From Chitinophaga cymbidii (GTDB lineage: Bacteria; Bacteroidota; Bacteroidia; Chitinophagales; Chitinophagaceae), in the NCBI RefSeq assembly GCF_007992715.1, contig NZ_BKAU01000001.1, positions 558,001 through 622,000 on the forward strand: 64,000 nucleotides of DNA, written 5' to 3'. Shown one piece after another: positions 1 to 8,489 of this stretch. A program made the position numbers and the translations under genes. Numbering within the stretch: the first letter of the stretch is position 1; each line of letters opens with the position of its first letter. Under the pieces are notes generated by a model. The model ran no database searches and had not been told where the DNA came from. It worked only from the letters and a program-made list of their open reading frames with translations.

Positions 1-374
1 TCCAGCGCCTGGTTGGCGCGGGCGATGGCCTGGTAATAGCCCGTCCAGAAATTCTGTACGTTCTGGTTGGAAGGGCCGTAGGTGAAGTTATCGATCTCCA
101 GCGCGGGACCGTAATCCTGCGGCGTGCTGCCTTTGTCCGCGTCGTCGCTGACGATGCTGGTGATCACCACGAACTGCAGGCCATGCACATCCGGACCGAA
201 ACCGCCGAGCCACATGATGTTGTAAACGCCGTTCACCAGGTCCACAGCCGCATTGGGGTTGGTGCGTATTTCTTCCTCGGTGACGCGGCCCTGCGGGGGC
301 ACGTCCAGGAAGCCTCTGCCGCAACTGAAACTGATCAGCAGGAAAAAAGCGGGTATGATGACATATTTTTTCAT
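1..374 (-). CDS. SusD/RagB-like outer-membrane glycan-binding lipoprotein, N-terminal part (cut by window edge)
   Basis: The first 124 codons of a SusD-family surface lipoprotein are present and the rest lies left of position 1. The start is the ATG at 374, giving a signal peptide with a Cys near residue 18 (ISFSC), as expected for lipidation. The early motif GFLDVPPQGRVTEEE and the later NFWTGYYQAIARANQAL are typical of the SusD N-terminus, where TPR-like helices pack on SusC. It starts 12 bases after the stop of the SusC gene, so the two form the usual co-transcribed pair. By family knowledge it would be the cell-surface lid that binds an oligosaccharide for the TonB-dependent transporter. 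The substrate cannot be read from this fragment. Confidence 0.93.
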   Translation of the reverse strand, partial: MKKYVIIPAFFLLISFSCGRGFLDVPPQGRVTEEEIRTNPNAAVDLVNGVYNIMWLGGFGPDVHGLQFVVITSIVSDDADKGSTPQDYGPALEIDNFTYGPSNQNVQNFWTGYYQAIARANQAL

Positions 375-386
375 GATGAACGTGGT

Positions 387-3300
387 TTAAAAGGTAACGT
401 TAAGACCTACCGCATAGGTGCGCGTTGTCGGGTAAGGTTGCAGCTCGATGCCCGCTTCCAGCGGACTGGCGTTGTTCTGCGTGGAGATGAAGCCGTTGGA
501 CCGCGGGTTGGATGAGATCATCTCCGGCGAAAAACCGCTGAACTGTTTTACGGTGAACAGGTTCTGGGACGTGAGATAAATTCTTATCCGCTCAAATTTG
601 ATCCTTTCCATCAAACCCTTCGGCAGCGTGTATCCCAGTGTGATATTGTTCAGCCGGAAAAAGCTGCCGGATTCCAGGAAGTAAGTGGATGCGGGCATAT
701 TCGCGGCGAGTATCCTGGGGTCTGTGGATGAAGGCCGGTCTGCTCTCCAGCGTTTATCCGCATAATCTGCTTCCACATTATCTGTCGTTTCGTACCGGTA
801 AGCCTTTTTGCCGTTGTAGATCTTGTTGCCGGCATTGCCGTAAAAATCGAGGCTCAGGTCCGCGCCTTTGTAATTCACGCCTGCGTTGATGCCGTAGTAG
901 AATTTAGGTTGATAGGAGCCTGCGAATATTTTATCATCATTATTGATAACGCCATCATCGTTCGCATCGCGATACTTCAGGTCGCCGGGTTGCGCATCGG
1001 GCTGTATCTTTTCTCCGTCTTTATTCACATATGCATCGATCGCGGCCTGATCCACAAATACGCCCTGGGATTCCAGGATGTAAAAGCTGCCGATCGGGTG
1101 GCCGCTGGCGGTTTGCGTGATATTGCCCTGCTGGCCCACGCCTCCGCGGAACAGCGGCTGGCCCTGGTTCAGACCGGTCACTTCATTTTTGTTGAAAGTG
1201 AGGTTGCCGCCGACCGTGTAATCGAAGTCATCGCTGATGTTGTCTTTCCATTGCAAGGTAAACTCCCATCCTTTGTTGGTAAATGAACCGGCGTTGGTGA
1301 TGTATTCATTGTCCGGATCGCCCAGCAGGCCGGGTATGCGCACGCCTACCAGCGCGTCGATGGTTTGCTTGTTGTAATAGTTGATCTCACCCGTCAGCCT
1401 CCGGCCGATGGAAGAAAATTCCAGGCCGATGTCGTATTCTTCCGTTGTTTCCCATTGCAGGTTGCGGTTCTTGATGTCTGAAAGGCTGGTGCCAAGCGTG
1501 GGCTGTCCGCCGAAAAAGTACAACAGCCCGGAGCTGGCGGTGAGGATGTAGAGGTTCGATTCGATGTTGTCATTCCCGATCCGTCCCCAGCTGCCGCGCA
1601 GCTTCAGGAAATCGAAGACCTGCTGTTCGCGCATGAAATTTTCCTGCGACAGTACCCAGCCCACGCCTACGGCCGGAAAGTAGCCGTTCCTGTTCTCCGA
1701 CGGAAAACGGGAGGAAGCGTCGTTCCGGAACGAGGCGGTGAGCAGGTATTTGTCCTTATAAGCATAATTCAACCGGGCCAGGATGGAAGTGCGGGTGTAT
1801 TTGTCGCCTTCGGCCGTGTTGGTGGATGAATTGGGGTCTCCGGCAATGAGGTACCAAAGGTCTTCGCTCATGGGTACATTCCGGCGGCTGGCCTCGATGT
1901 ACTCGCCTGTATATTGTTGCGCCGTGTAACCGGCCAGTACGGTCAGATCATGATCGCCGAAGCGCTGCTGGAAAGTGGCGGTGTTATCCCACAACCAGTC
2001 CTGGTTCTGTTCCTTCACCATGGTGAGGTTGCTCTCGGGGCGTTGCTGGTTGCCGCCGGCGATGAGGAAAGTAGATTCATCGTTCAGGTATTGATAGCCG
2101 TACCGCTTGCGGTTGTAAAAACTCTGGTTCACGCTCATGCTGGAACGCAGCTTGATGAACTTCCAGGGGGAATATTCGAGGTATGCTGTTCCCTGCAGGC
2201 GGTTTTCCTTCAGGCGGTCATCGTTCTTGTCGATCGTGAGCACGGGGTTGCCCACGTTGCCGAAAGCCGCTGTATTGCCGTATTTGCCGTCCTGCATCAC
2301 GGGGATGACGGGCGCTGCGCGGTAGGTATTGTTGTAAATACCAGCGAGGTCCACATACTTCGTTTTGGCGGTCATGTAGGAGAACTGCGCTACCAGCTTC
2401 AGGTTATCGGCAATGTTATATTCATTATTGGAGCGGATGGTAAAACGATCGAATTTATTGGTGTTCACAATGCCTTCGTCCGTGAGGAAACCGGCGTTGA
2501 AATAGTAGAGGAATTTTTCGCTGCCGCCGGTGAGGGAAATGTTGTGCGTTTGCTGGAAGCCTTTGCGCAGGATGGCGTCGTACCAGTTGGTGGACACGTT
2601 GTAGGGCGGGATGGTCACGTTGGGCGCGGCGTCCGACAGGTAGTCCTGGTATTGCTGCGAGTTCGCCATTTTCACGAGATTGGCTACTTCGCGGAATCCG
2701 GCCGTCATGTTATAGCTCACTTCCATTTTTCCGGCGCGGCCGCGTTTGGTGGTGATGATCACTACGCCGTTGGCGGCGCGAACGCCGTAGATCGCCGCGG
2801 AGGAAGCATCTTTGAGGATGTCCATTGTTACGATGTCGGCCGTGTTGATGTTGCGGATATCGTTGGTGAGCACGCCATCCACTACGTATAATGGTTCCGC
2901 GCCTGCGAGCATGCTGCCTGTACCGCGCACCCTTACCAGCGGCTGTGAGCCCGGGGCGCCAGAGCTGATGATCTGCACGCCGGCCACTTTGCCCTGGATG
3001 CCTTGTGTGGCGGTATTCACCGGTTGTTTGGTGATCTCTTCACCGCGCACGCTGCCGATGGAACCGGTGAGGTCGCGTTTGCGCTGTGTGCCGTACCCTA
3101 CTACCACTACCTGTTCCAGCTGGCTGGTGCCGGCGCTCATCACTACGTCCACTTCCGTTCTTCCCTGCAGCGGTATTTCCTGCGGGTCGTAGCCGATGAA
3201 GGAGAAAACAAGCGTAACGCTGGAATCGGGGGCGTTCAGCGTGTAGGTACCGTCCGGCTGCGACACCGTGCCAATGCTGGTGCCTTTCACCTGGATGGTG

Positions 3301-3713
3301 ACGCCGGGGAGCGGGTTCCCCTCATTGTCTTTAACCGTCCCCTTAACGGGAACGGCTATATTAATTTCGGTGAGCTGCTGGGGTTTGATCACATACAGCC
3401 CTTCATCGATCTTCCGGTATTCCAGCTGCAGCGGCGGCAGTATTTCGTCCAGCACCGCGGTTAATGACAGCCCTTTGGCGTTGAAGGAAGCGGGGATCAT
3501 TTTGCCGTCTACCAGGCGGCTGCTGTAGGCGAAGCTGATGCGGTGCTGCTTGCCGAGCTTGTTCAGCGCGGTACGCAAAGGCACGCCGGACGAGGATGCC
3601 GCCGGTGCTTCCGCCTGCATCTGCGTTTTTGCCGCATATGCTACTTCCTGGGCGGACAGGCTGAAGGGCAACAATAACCAGATCGTGGAATATGCGGGTA
3701 GGTTTAGTTTCAT
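387..3713 (-). CDS. SusC/RagA-like TonB-dependent outer-membrane transporter with N-terminal STN signalling domain
   Basis: This 1108-residue protein imports oligosaccharides across the outer membrane using TonB energy. Order: signal peptide (1-22), STN domain (about 45-110, with VPLRTALNKLG), a carboxypeptidase-regulatory-like domain (about 122-195), a SusC-type TonB-box/linker region (QVVVVGYGTQ, about 201-210), plug (about 212-330) and a long beta barrel ending in aromatic VGLNVTF. In this family the STN domain contacts the periplasmic part of a FecR anti-sigma factor, and the FecR and sigma genes lie directly upstream (3808-5586). SusD follows after 12 bases. I infer ligand-induced signalling through STN-FecR-ECF sigma to this operon. 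The cargo is unknown. Confidence 0.95.
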   Translation of the reverse strand: MKLNLPAYSTIWLLLPFSLSAQEVAYAAKTQMQAEAPAASSSGVPLRTALNKLGKQHRISFAYSSRLVDGKMIPASFNAKGLSLTAVLDEILPPLQLEYRKIDEGLYVIKPQQLTEINIAVPVKGTVKDNEGNPLPGVTIQVKGTSIGTVSQPDGTYTLNAPDSSVTLVFSFIGYDPQEIPLQGRTEVDVVMSAGTSQLEQVVVVGYGTQRKRDLTGSIGSVRGEEITKQPVNTATQGIQGKVAGVQIISSGAPGSQPLVRVRGTGSMLAGAEPLYVVDGVLTNDIRNINTADIVTMDILKDASSAAIYGVRAANGVVIITTKRGRAGKMEVSYNMTAGFREVANLVKMANSQQYQDYLSDAAPNVTIPPYNVSTNWYDAILRKGFQQTHNISLTGGSEKFLYYFNAGFLTDEGIVNTNKFDRFTIRSNNEYNIADNLKLVAQFSYMTAKTKYVDLAGIYNNTYRAAPVIPVMQDGKYGNTAAFGNVGNPVLTIDKNDDRLKENRLQGTAYLEYSPWKFIKLRSSMSVNQSFYNRKRYGYQYLNDESTFLIAGGNQQRPESNLTMVKEQNQDWLWDNTATFQQRFGDHDLTVLAGYTAQQYTGEYIEASRRNVPMSEDLWYLIAGDPNSSTNTAEGDKYTRTSILARLNYAYKDKYLLTASFRNDASSRFPSENRNGYFPAVGVGWVLSQENFMREQQVFDFLKLRGSWGRIGNDNIESNLYILTASSGLLYFFGGQPTLGTSLSDIKNRNLQWETTEEYDIGLEFSSIGRRLTGEINYYNKQTIDALVGVRIPGLLGDPDNEYITNAGSFTNKGWEFTLQWKDNISDDFDYTVGGNLTFNKNEVTGLNQGQPLFRGGVGQQGNITQTASGHPIGSFYILESQGVFVDQAAIDAYVNKDGEKIQPDAQPGDLKYRDANDDGVINNDDKIFAGSYQPKFYYGINAGVNYKGADLSLDFYGNAGNKIYNGKKAYRYETTDNVEADYADKRWRADRPSSTDPRILAANMPASTYFLESGSFFRLNNITLGYTLPKGLMERIKFERIRIYLTSQNLFTVKQFSGFSPEMISSNPRSNGFISTQNNASPLEAGIELQPYPTTRTYAVGLNVTF

Positions 3714-3807
3714 AATAACGTGTTTACGTGGTAACGAAATGAATGCATCCGTTCATGATCATGGTTCCGATTAGATTCTGTTAAAAAAGGTTTAGATCTT
3801 GTTGTAA

Positions 3808-4917
3808 CTACTGCCGGTAAAATATATATGTGTTGTCTTTTTCTGCTTTTACGTTCAGGCTGAACGCCTCTTTCAGTGCGGTGATCACTACCTGCAAATT
3901 CGCGTCCGGCAGGGTGGCGCTGAATTTTTCTTTTGCCAGGCTTGTATCCCTGAACACAATATGCACGCCGTACTGGTAGAACAACCGTTGCGCAACGGTT
4001 TCCAGCGGCGTATCCTCAAACGTCAGCGTGCCTTTCACCCATGACGTATAGGGTTCCGGCCGCACTTCCTTCAGCTGGTATTGTTCTTCCTCTGCCCTGA
4101 ACTCCACCAGCTCCCCGGGTTTCATCACCACTACTTTCTTTCCCCGCCGCAGCGCCACCTTTCCCGTGTGCAGCACCACCTGCGTGTTGCCGTTATAGTT
4201 ATTGACGTTAAAAGTAGTGCCCAGTACATCGATGTCCAGCGAGCGGGAATGGACGGTGAAAGGTTTGGCCGTACCGGGCTGCTGCCGGATGTCGAAGAAC
4301 GCCTCTCCTTCCAGCCATACCTCGCGTTTATCTTCAAACGTACCGGTGCGCAATGTGGAATGCGGCGCCAGCACTACCCTGGAGCTGTCCGGCAAAATGA
4401 GGCTCCTGTTCTCCCCGAACTGGCTGGTATAGGTCACCGGCGGGGCTTCTTCCTGAAAAAAGCGGGCTTCTTTCCGAAAAAACCAGGCGGCGGCCAGCAC
4501 TAGCAAACCCGTTACGGCGGCGGCAGCCAGCAGGTAGGGCCATGTACGGCGGGGAGCGGCGGCAGGCCATTTACGCCGGGAAGCTACAGCCGGCAGGTAG
4601 GGCCATGTACGGCGGGGAGCGGTTGCAGGCCGTTTACGCCGGGAAGCGGCGGCCATCTCAGCGGACTGCGTCATTTCGTCGGACAATACGGACCAGATGC
4701 GGTCGTAACTTTCCACCGGCATTTCATCCCGCACATATTCGAGCGACAGCAATATGCGGCGGGCCTCTTCCACAAAGGGTTTCCGTGCCGGGTCCAGCTG
4801 TTGCCACTGCGCCCAGAAAGCCTCATTTTCCTTTGTGGGCTGCAATACCCACTCGGAAAAATAATCGTCCGTCAGAAAGTCTTCCGGGCCATAATCCGAA
4901 TAATCTTTCCATTCCAT
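3808..4917 (-). CDS. FecR-family anti-sigma factor
   Basis: A 369-residue inner-membrane anti-sigma regulator. The cytoplasmic part (1-128) would hold the sigma factor. A single membrane helix lies at about 129-146, followed by a periplasmic FecR domain (about 165-260, with SRVVLAPHSTLR and GEAFFDIR) and a C-terminal STN-like region (about 290-369) with the typical LETVAQRLFYQYGV pattern. It lies between the ECF sigma gene (gap 75 bases) and the STN-containing SusC, the standard order of a FecIR-type switch. Oddity: residues 91-111 and 112-132 are near-identical 21-residue copies just before and into the membrane helix (ASRRK..PA.APRRTWPYL), adding a second Arg-rich juxtamembrane segment. Family assignment is secure; the effect of the duplication is unknown. 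Confidence 0.93.
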   Translation of the reverse strand: MEWKDYSDYGPEDFLTDDYFSEWVLQPTKENEAFWAQWQQLDPARKPFVEEARRILLSLEYVRDEMPVESYDRIWSVLSDEMTQSAEMAAASRRKRPATAPRRTWPYLPAVASRRKWPAAAPRRTWPYLLAAAAVTGLLVLAAAWFFRKEARFFQEEAPPVTYTSQFGENRSLILPDSSRVVLAPHSTLRTGTFEDKREVWLEGEAFFDIRQQPGTAKPFTVHSRSLDIDVLGTTFNVNNYNGNTQVVLHTGKVALRRGKKVVVMKPGELVEFRAEEEQYQLKEVRPEPYTSWVKGTLTFEDTPLETVAQRLFYQYGVHIVFRDTSLAKEKFSATLPDANLQVVITALKEAFSLNVKAEKDNTYIFYRQ

Positions 4918-4992
4918 AACCGGATCGGTAATTGAACCACTTGTATAGAGGAGAACAGGACAGATTTTATCCCTCCGGCGGAGAACTTTTTT

Positions 4993-5586
4993 TTATTTCC
5001 AGAGCAGCCAGCCCATCGCGAGCCAGAGCGGGAAATCGATCAGCCGGTGGCGGAGCTTGTCGAAAGCCTTGTATACCATCTTATACACAGACTTTTGATG
5101 AATGTTCATTATTGCGGCAATATCTTCAAAAGAAAGGTTCTCATAAAAGCGCAGGAACAGCACTTCTTTCATGCGGGGCGGCAGCCTGTTGATCTCCGCG
5201 GCAACTTTCTCGCGCCGCGCGAGGGTGGTCTGGTCGCTGATCAGGCGGGTTTCGGGGGAAACGATGATATCGAAACAGCTTTCTTCTTCGGGCAGATCAC
5301 GCTGCTTGCGGGCGTCCGTGGCCGCGCGCAGCAGATCGCGCCGGAAAGCCTTTACAAGATAAGCTTTTACGTTCTCTATGGCCGAGAGGTTCGTGCGGTG
5401 CGTGAGGAGATACATGAAAAGATTCTGGATGCAGTCTTCCACCAGCGGGCGGTCAGGATAGAGCTTGCAGCCGTAGTTGTATAGCTGTGGGGCATAGCGG
5501 GCGTACAGTTGCCCGTAAGCGGACTGGTTCCCGGTTAAGAATTCCTTCCAGTGGGCGGCGTCTTCCTGAAATGCACCTGCAAACAT
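4993..5586 (-). CDS. ECF-type RNA polymerase sigma-70 factor
   Basis: A 197-residue sigma factor of the Bacteroidota FecI-like group. The sigma-2 region is near residues 20-90 (AYGQLYARYAPQLYNYG, then DRPLVEDCIQNLF). The sigma-4 helix-turn-helix is near 130-178 (LPPRMKEVLFLRFYENLS, FEDIAAIMNI, KSVYKMVYKA). I chose the ATG at 5586; a TTG nine bases upstream is also in frame but overlaps a -7-like box. The downstream FecR gene should encode its anti-sigma partner, and the likely targets are the SusC/SusD genes after it. It is preceded by the strong terminator of the GH29 gene, so it begins its own transcription unit. Confidence 0.93.
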   Translation of the reverse strand: MFAGAFQEDAAHWKEFLTGNQSAYGQLYARYAPQLYNYGCKLYPDRPLVEDCIQNLFMYLLTHRTNLSAIENVKAYLVKAFRRDLLRAATDARKQRDLPEEESCFDIIVSPETRLISDQTTLARREKVAAEINRLPPRMKEVLFLRFYENLSFEDIAAIMNIHQKSVYKMVYKAFDKLRHRLIDFPLWLAMGWLLWK

Positions 5587-5592
5587 CTGCTT

Positions 5593-5600
5593 CAAAGATA
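5593..5600 (-). promoter_or_regulatory. -7-like box abutting the ECF sigma start codon
   Basis: On the minus strand TATCTTTG reads as a full match to the Bacteroidota -7 consensus TAnnTTTG and ends only 6 bases before the chosen ATG. No TTG is visible at the -33 spacing. If used, the transcript would be nearly leaderless. Prediction only. Confidence 0.35.
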
Positions 5601-5641
5601 GGAAAGCTTCATCGTTTTGCTTTCTACCGGCGGGCGGGATA

Positions 5642-5682
5642 AAATAAATAACACTACGCCGTACAATCAGCGTAGTGTTATT
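5642..5682 (-). terminator. Intrinsic terminator after the GH29 gene
   Basis: A perfect 13-bp stem (5647-5659 paired with 5670-5682) has a 10-base loop. On the minus strand it is followed by a T-rich stretch (TATTTTAT). It lies 21 bases after the GH29 stop and insulates the sigma-factor operon from it. Confidence 0.85.
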
Positions 5683-5703
5683 GCAAATATTATCCGGGCG
5701 ATA

Positions 5704-7080
5704 TCAATCCGCCAGCATCAGTTCGATCACCGGTATCTCCACATCCGGCTTCACCACCGGCAGGCTGAGGTTCAGATCGTTACTACCGAGGCCGTTGGTT
5801 TTATAACCATGACCGGCCGGGGCGCTGAAGCGGATCTCGGAAGCGTCGTGCAGGAATTGCGCGTATTTGATCTTGCCTTTGTAACCGGGCAGGGTGAAGT
5901 TCTGCAAAGGATAATCGAGCAGATGCACGTAAAGGCGTTTGGTAACGGGATTATACGTCAGCAGGCTGTGTTCCGGCCTCGCATATTCGTCCGGCGCCTG
6001 GGTACACTGGTAGATGCTGCGGCTGTTCAGCTCCATCCATTTACCCATGCCATTCAGCGAGCTTTGCGCGCGCGCATCGAATTTACCGCGGCCGGTGGGA
6101 CCGACATTCAGCAGCAGGTTGCCGCCTTTGCTCACGGATTCTATCAGCAGCACGAGCAGTTGCCGTACGTCTTTCCAGGTGGCTTCATCGCGGTAATAGC
6201 CCCATGAGCCGGAGAAGGTCTGGCAGGTTTCCCAGGGCACGCGCCGGCCGTTTTCCGTGGGCCATTCGGCCACTTTATACTGTTCGGGCGTCACAAAATC
6301 ACCACCGTCTGCATAATCGCGCAGGTCCAGGCGGTCGTTCACGATAATGCCCGGTTGCAGCTTGCGCACCATTTTGATGAGGTCCACGGAGTTCCAGTCC
6401 TCATGCCCCTTGCCGTGTTTGCCGGGATAGGAGAAATCCAGCCAGAGGATGTCTATCTTGCCGTAGTTGGTCAGCAGTTCCCTCACCTGGTTGTGGAGGT
6501 ATGTGCGGTATTTCGCCATATCGCGGCCTTTGTTGAGCTGATCGTATTCCGCGTCTGTTTTGGCGCGTTGCGGATGCACCCGGTCGATGGTAAAATCAGG
6601 ATGATGCCAGTCGATCAGGGAATAGTAGAATCCTATTTTCAGCCCTTCGGCGCGGAAAGCTTCCACGAATTCCTTGAGGAGGTCGCGGCCGATGGGGGTT
6701 TTGGTAGCTTTATAATCCGTGAATTTTGAATCGAACAGACAGAACCCTTCGTGGTGTTTGGAAGTGATCACGGCGTATTTCATGCCGGCGGCTTTGGCCA
6801 TTTTGGCCCATTCGCGGGGATTGTAGAGGTCGGGATTGAAGTAATCGAAATAATGCTGGTAGGCGGAATCGGTGAGCGCTTCACGGTTCTTCACCCATTC
6901 ATGCCGGGCGGGGAGGGCGTAGAGGCCCCAGTGGATAAACATGCCGAAGCGGTCGTTGGTCCACCAGGCAAGGCGTTTTTCTTTTTGTTCGGGTGTTTCG
7001 GAAAAGAGCATTTTTTCCTGTGCGGTGGAATTCATGGCCAGCAGTATGAGGAGTGCCGGCAAGAGGGTGTTAAGTTTCAT
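5704..7080 (-). CDS. GH29 alpha-L-fucosidase, secreted
   Basis: This 458-residue retaining exo-glycosidase would release alpha-linked L-fucose from glycans in the periplasm. It has a signal peptide (1-20) and a GH29 TIM barrel: FGMFIHWGLYALPARHEW near 45-62, TSKHHEGFCLFDS at 107-118, YYSLIDWHHPDF near 152-163, and ILWLDF at 211-216, where Asp215 is the expected nucleophile. A short C-terminal beta-sandwich follows. The length suits single-domain GH29 enzymes of Bacteroidota. The gene is monocistronic by its terminator, but it sits just upstream of the sigma/FecR/SusCD cluster and could serve it. Linkage specificity cannot be read from the sequence. Confidence 0.93.
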   Translation of the reverse strand: MKLNTLLPALLILLAMNSTAQEKMLFSETPEQKEKRLAWWTNDRFGMFIHWGLYALPARHEWVKNREALTDSAYQHYFDYFNPDLYNPREWAKMAKAAGMKYAVITSKHHEGFCLFDSKFTDYKATKTPIGRDLLKEFVEAFRAEGLKIGFYYSLIDWHHPDFTIDRVHPQRAKTDAEYDQLNKGRDMAKYRTYLHNQVRELLTNYGKIDILWLDFSYPGKHGKGHEDWNSVDLIKMVRKLQPGIIVNDRLDLRDYADGGDFVTPEQYKVAEWPTENGRRVPWETCQTFSGSWGYYRDEATWKDVRQLLVLLIESVSKGGNLLLNVGPTGRGKFDARAQSSLNGMGKWMELNSRSIYQCTQAPDEYARPEHSLLTYNPVTKRLYVHLLDYPLQNFTLPGYKGKIKYAQFLHDASEIRFSAPAGHGYKTNGLGSNDLNLSLPVVKPDVEIPVIELMLAD

Positions 7081-7332
7081 ATCGCAGTTTTATAGTGCTG
7101 TACAAGTTAAGGCTAACAGGCGGGCGGGGCTTGTAGCATTTTGACAGAATGTATTGTTATTTGAATACCGGGAAAATTCGCCTGATTCATTTTCATTAAC
7201 AAATGATTAACATAAAACAACCTTATTTCCCCGTAACATTGTGCCGCAAATCGCGTTAAGATATTGGTCTTTTATCCATAAAGCGCTTTTATAAGCTTCA
7301 AGCTTACACTCCAATTGTGCTTTTGATTGAAT

Positions 7333-7369
7333 GCAGTCGCCATGCCTCCCTTATGGCGGCTGCTCTTTT
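7333..7369 (+). terminator. Terminator-like hairpin without an upstream gene (1)
   Basis: An 11-bp stem (7333-7343 with 7353-7363, one G-T pair) and a 9-base loop are followed by TCTTTT on the + strand. No + strand gene lies upstream within this window, so it may end a small RNA. Confidence 0.6.
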
Positions 7370-7504
7370 CCGGAGGCATTTGTTAATACAATTTCAAAAA
7401 AATCTTCAAAAATGACACTTGTTTAACAATTGATTAACATTTAATCGTGTTTAACATTGTATACTTGTGATTGCTAGTGATGCCACAGGTTAACCATTAA
7501 ATAG

Positions 7505-7547
7505 AGGCAACCATTAATTGCTGTACGCGGTCGATGGTTGCCTTTTC
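7505..7547 (+). terminator. Terminator-like hairpin without an upstream gene (2)
   Basis: A perfect 10-bp stem (7505-7514 with 7534-7543) and a 19-base loop are followed by TTTC. It stands 37 bases after a TATACTTG promoter-like box, which would define a transcript of about 75-80 bases. Confidence 0.6.
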
Positions 7548-7789
7548 AGGTTCATTAAAATCTGAAAACGAAATAGTTTCCTACTGTAGCACCGTTGCAG
7601 TACCGCATTTTATCTTTACCGTGATCTAACTTGTAGCAGCGCTATCTGATAATTCCTTACCATGATCAAATATTGAGTACGCAATAAGGAAGAAAAAACA
7701 GTGTAAAAAAGATGCAGCATTACTATCAGGAACTAGTTAATTTCGTAGTGAACCCATTTCCAATTTAGCTTAAACCCCCAGTTGATCCA

Positions 7790-8080
7790 ATGCCAAAGCG
7801 TTATTTTGAAAGACTACAGACCATAGACTATCTTATTCGAATCAAGGGCACCGGCAATCCATCGCAGCTTGCGAAGCGTTTGAATATTTCCGAACGGACT
7901 TTGTATGAATTTCTCCGGATGATGAAAGATCTGGGTGCGCCTATTGAATACGATCGTTATAAGGAAAGCTACTACTATGGCGAAAAAGGTGGTTTCAACA
8001 TCAAGTTTACCAAAAGTGTGATCGCCGCTTCGCCCTTCGTATTGCTTTTCATTTCGGTATGCACACTAACAGGTTTGTGA
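7790..8080 (+). CDS. Small HTH-domain DNA-binding protein
   Basis: A 96-residue protein whose first 55 residues form a helix-turn-helix of the HTH_11/DeoR-like type: ERLQTIDYLIRIKGTGNPSQ, then LAKRLNISERTLYEFLRMMK. A short basic beta-wing (EYDRYKESYYYGEKGGF) follows. The C-terminus (about 77-96) is hydrophobic (ASPFVLLFISVCTLTGL), which is unusual for a soluble regulator and might anchor it to the membrane. There is no effector domain. It stands alone in an AT-rich region of hairpins and repeated TTAAC-type motifs, which are possible targets, though this is inference. The ATG at 7790 is the only good start. Confidence 0.8.
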   Translation: MPKRYFERLQTIDYLIRIKGTGNPSQLAKRLNISERTLYEFLRMMKDLGAPIEYDRYKESYYYGEKGGFNIKFTKSVIAASPFVLLFISVCTLTGL

Positions 8081-8312
8081 TTCCGATTGCAATGATAGAC
8101 GATGAGCTGGTTAACAAATTTTTAACTCCATGATCCTCGTCAGTGGCTTACTTTGTTGGCTGTAAATCAACTATAGCAAACAAAGTGCATTGCACACCGA
8201 ACGTATATCATGCAACCGTTAAAATCATTACCAGCCGTCCATCGCGTGCTATCCCCAAAAAGTGACACTATACTTAAAAGTGATTCTATCGCCTTTTCCT
8301 GATGGAAAGGCC

Positions 8313-8344
8313 GGCAGGCTTCTGTTCAGATGCCTGCCTTTTTT
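8313..8344 (+). terminator. Terminator-like hairpin (3)
   Basis: A 7-bp GC-rich stem (8313-8319 with 8332-8338) is extended inside by TCTG/CAGA and followed by six T residues on the + strand. It could end the HTH transcript (233 bases downstream) or a separate small RNA starting near 8285. Confidence 0.7.
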
Positions 8345-8379
8345 ATGCATTATGATGATTAACAGCTTCGTAACATAGG

Positions 8380-8429
8380 TAAACCGCGCGAACCGTCCCA
8401 CAAAAGAGGCTTTTTCATAACGCGGTTTA
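8380..8429. repeat. Inverted repeat with long loop
   Basis: Nine bases TAAACCGCG (8380-8388) are repeated in inverted form at 8421-8429, 32 bases apart. This could be a structured RNA or two half-sites of a binding site. No function is evident. Confidence 0.4.
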
Positions 8430-8455
8430 GATTAGATGATCAATCTATGATGCGA

Positions 8456-8489
8456 ATAAAAACTGCAGGTTTCTTTCCAGTCACCTGCA
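8456..8489 (-). terminator. Intrinsic terminator of the lipoprotein gene
   Basis: A 7-bp stem (8464-8470 with 8483-8489) is followed on the minus strand by GTTTTTATT, directly after the stop codon at 8493. Confidence 0.8.

Larger units (their letters stand above)
7081..7789. other. AT-rich gene-free region with two + strand hairpins
   Basis: These 709 bases between the GH29 start and the small HTH gene hold no convincing coding region on either strand; only peptides under 20 codons are open. Visible structure consists of two + strand hairpins with U-tracts (7333-7369 and 7505-7547) and two copies of a motif built from TGATTAACA followed by a TAACATTGT block (7204-7242 and 7431-7460). A TATACTTG box (7460-7467) before the second hairpin resembles a -7 promoter element. 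Part of the region must also hold the GH29 and HTH promoters. Confidence 0.6.

Noticed and set aside
1914..2891. 325-codon + strand frame opposite the first SusC gene
   Set aside because: Shadow frame of the transporter gene; low-complexity Val/Gly/His-rich composition.
7149..7256. Short peptides (16-18 codons) in the AT-rich region
   Set aside because: Too short and without ribosome-binding or conservation evidence.
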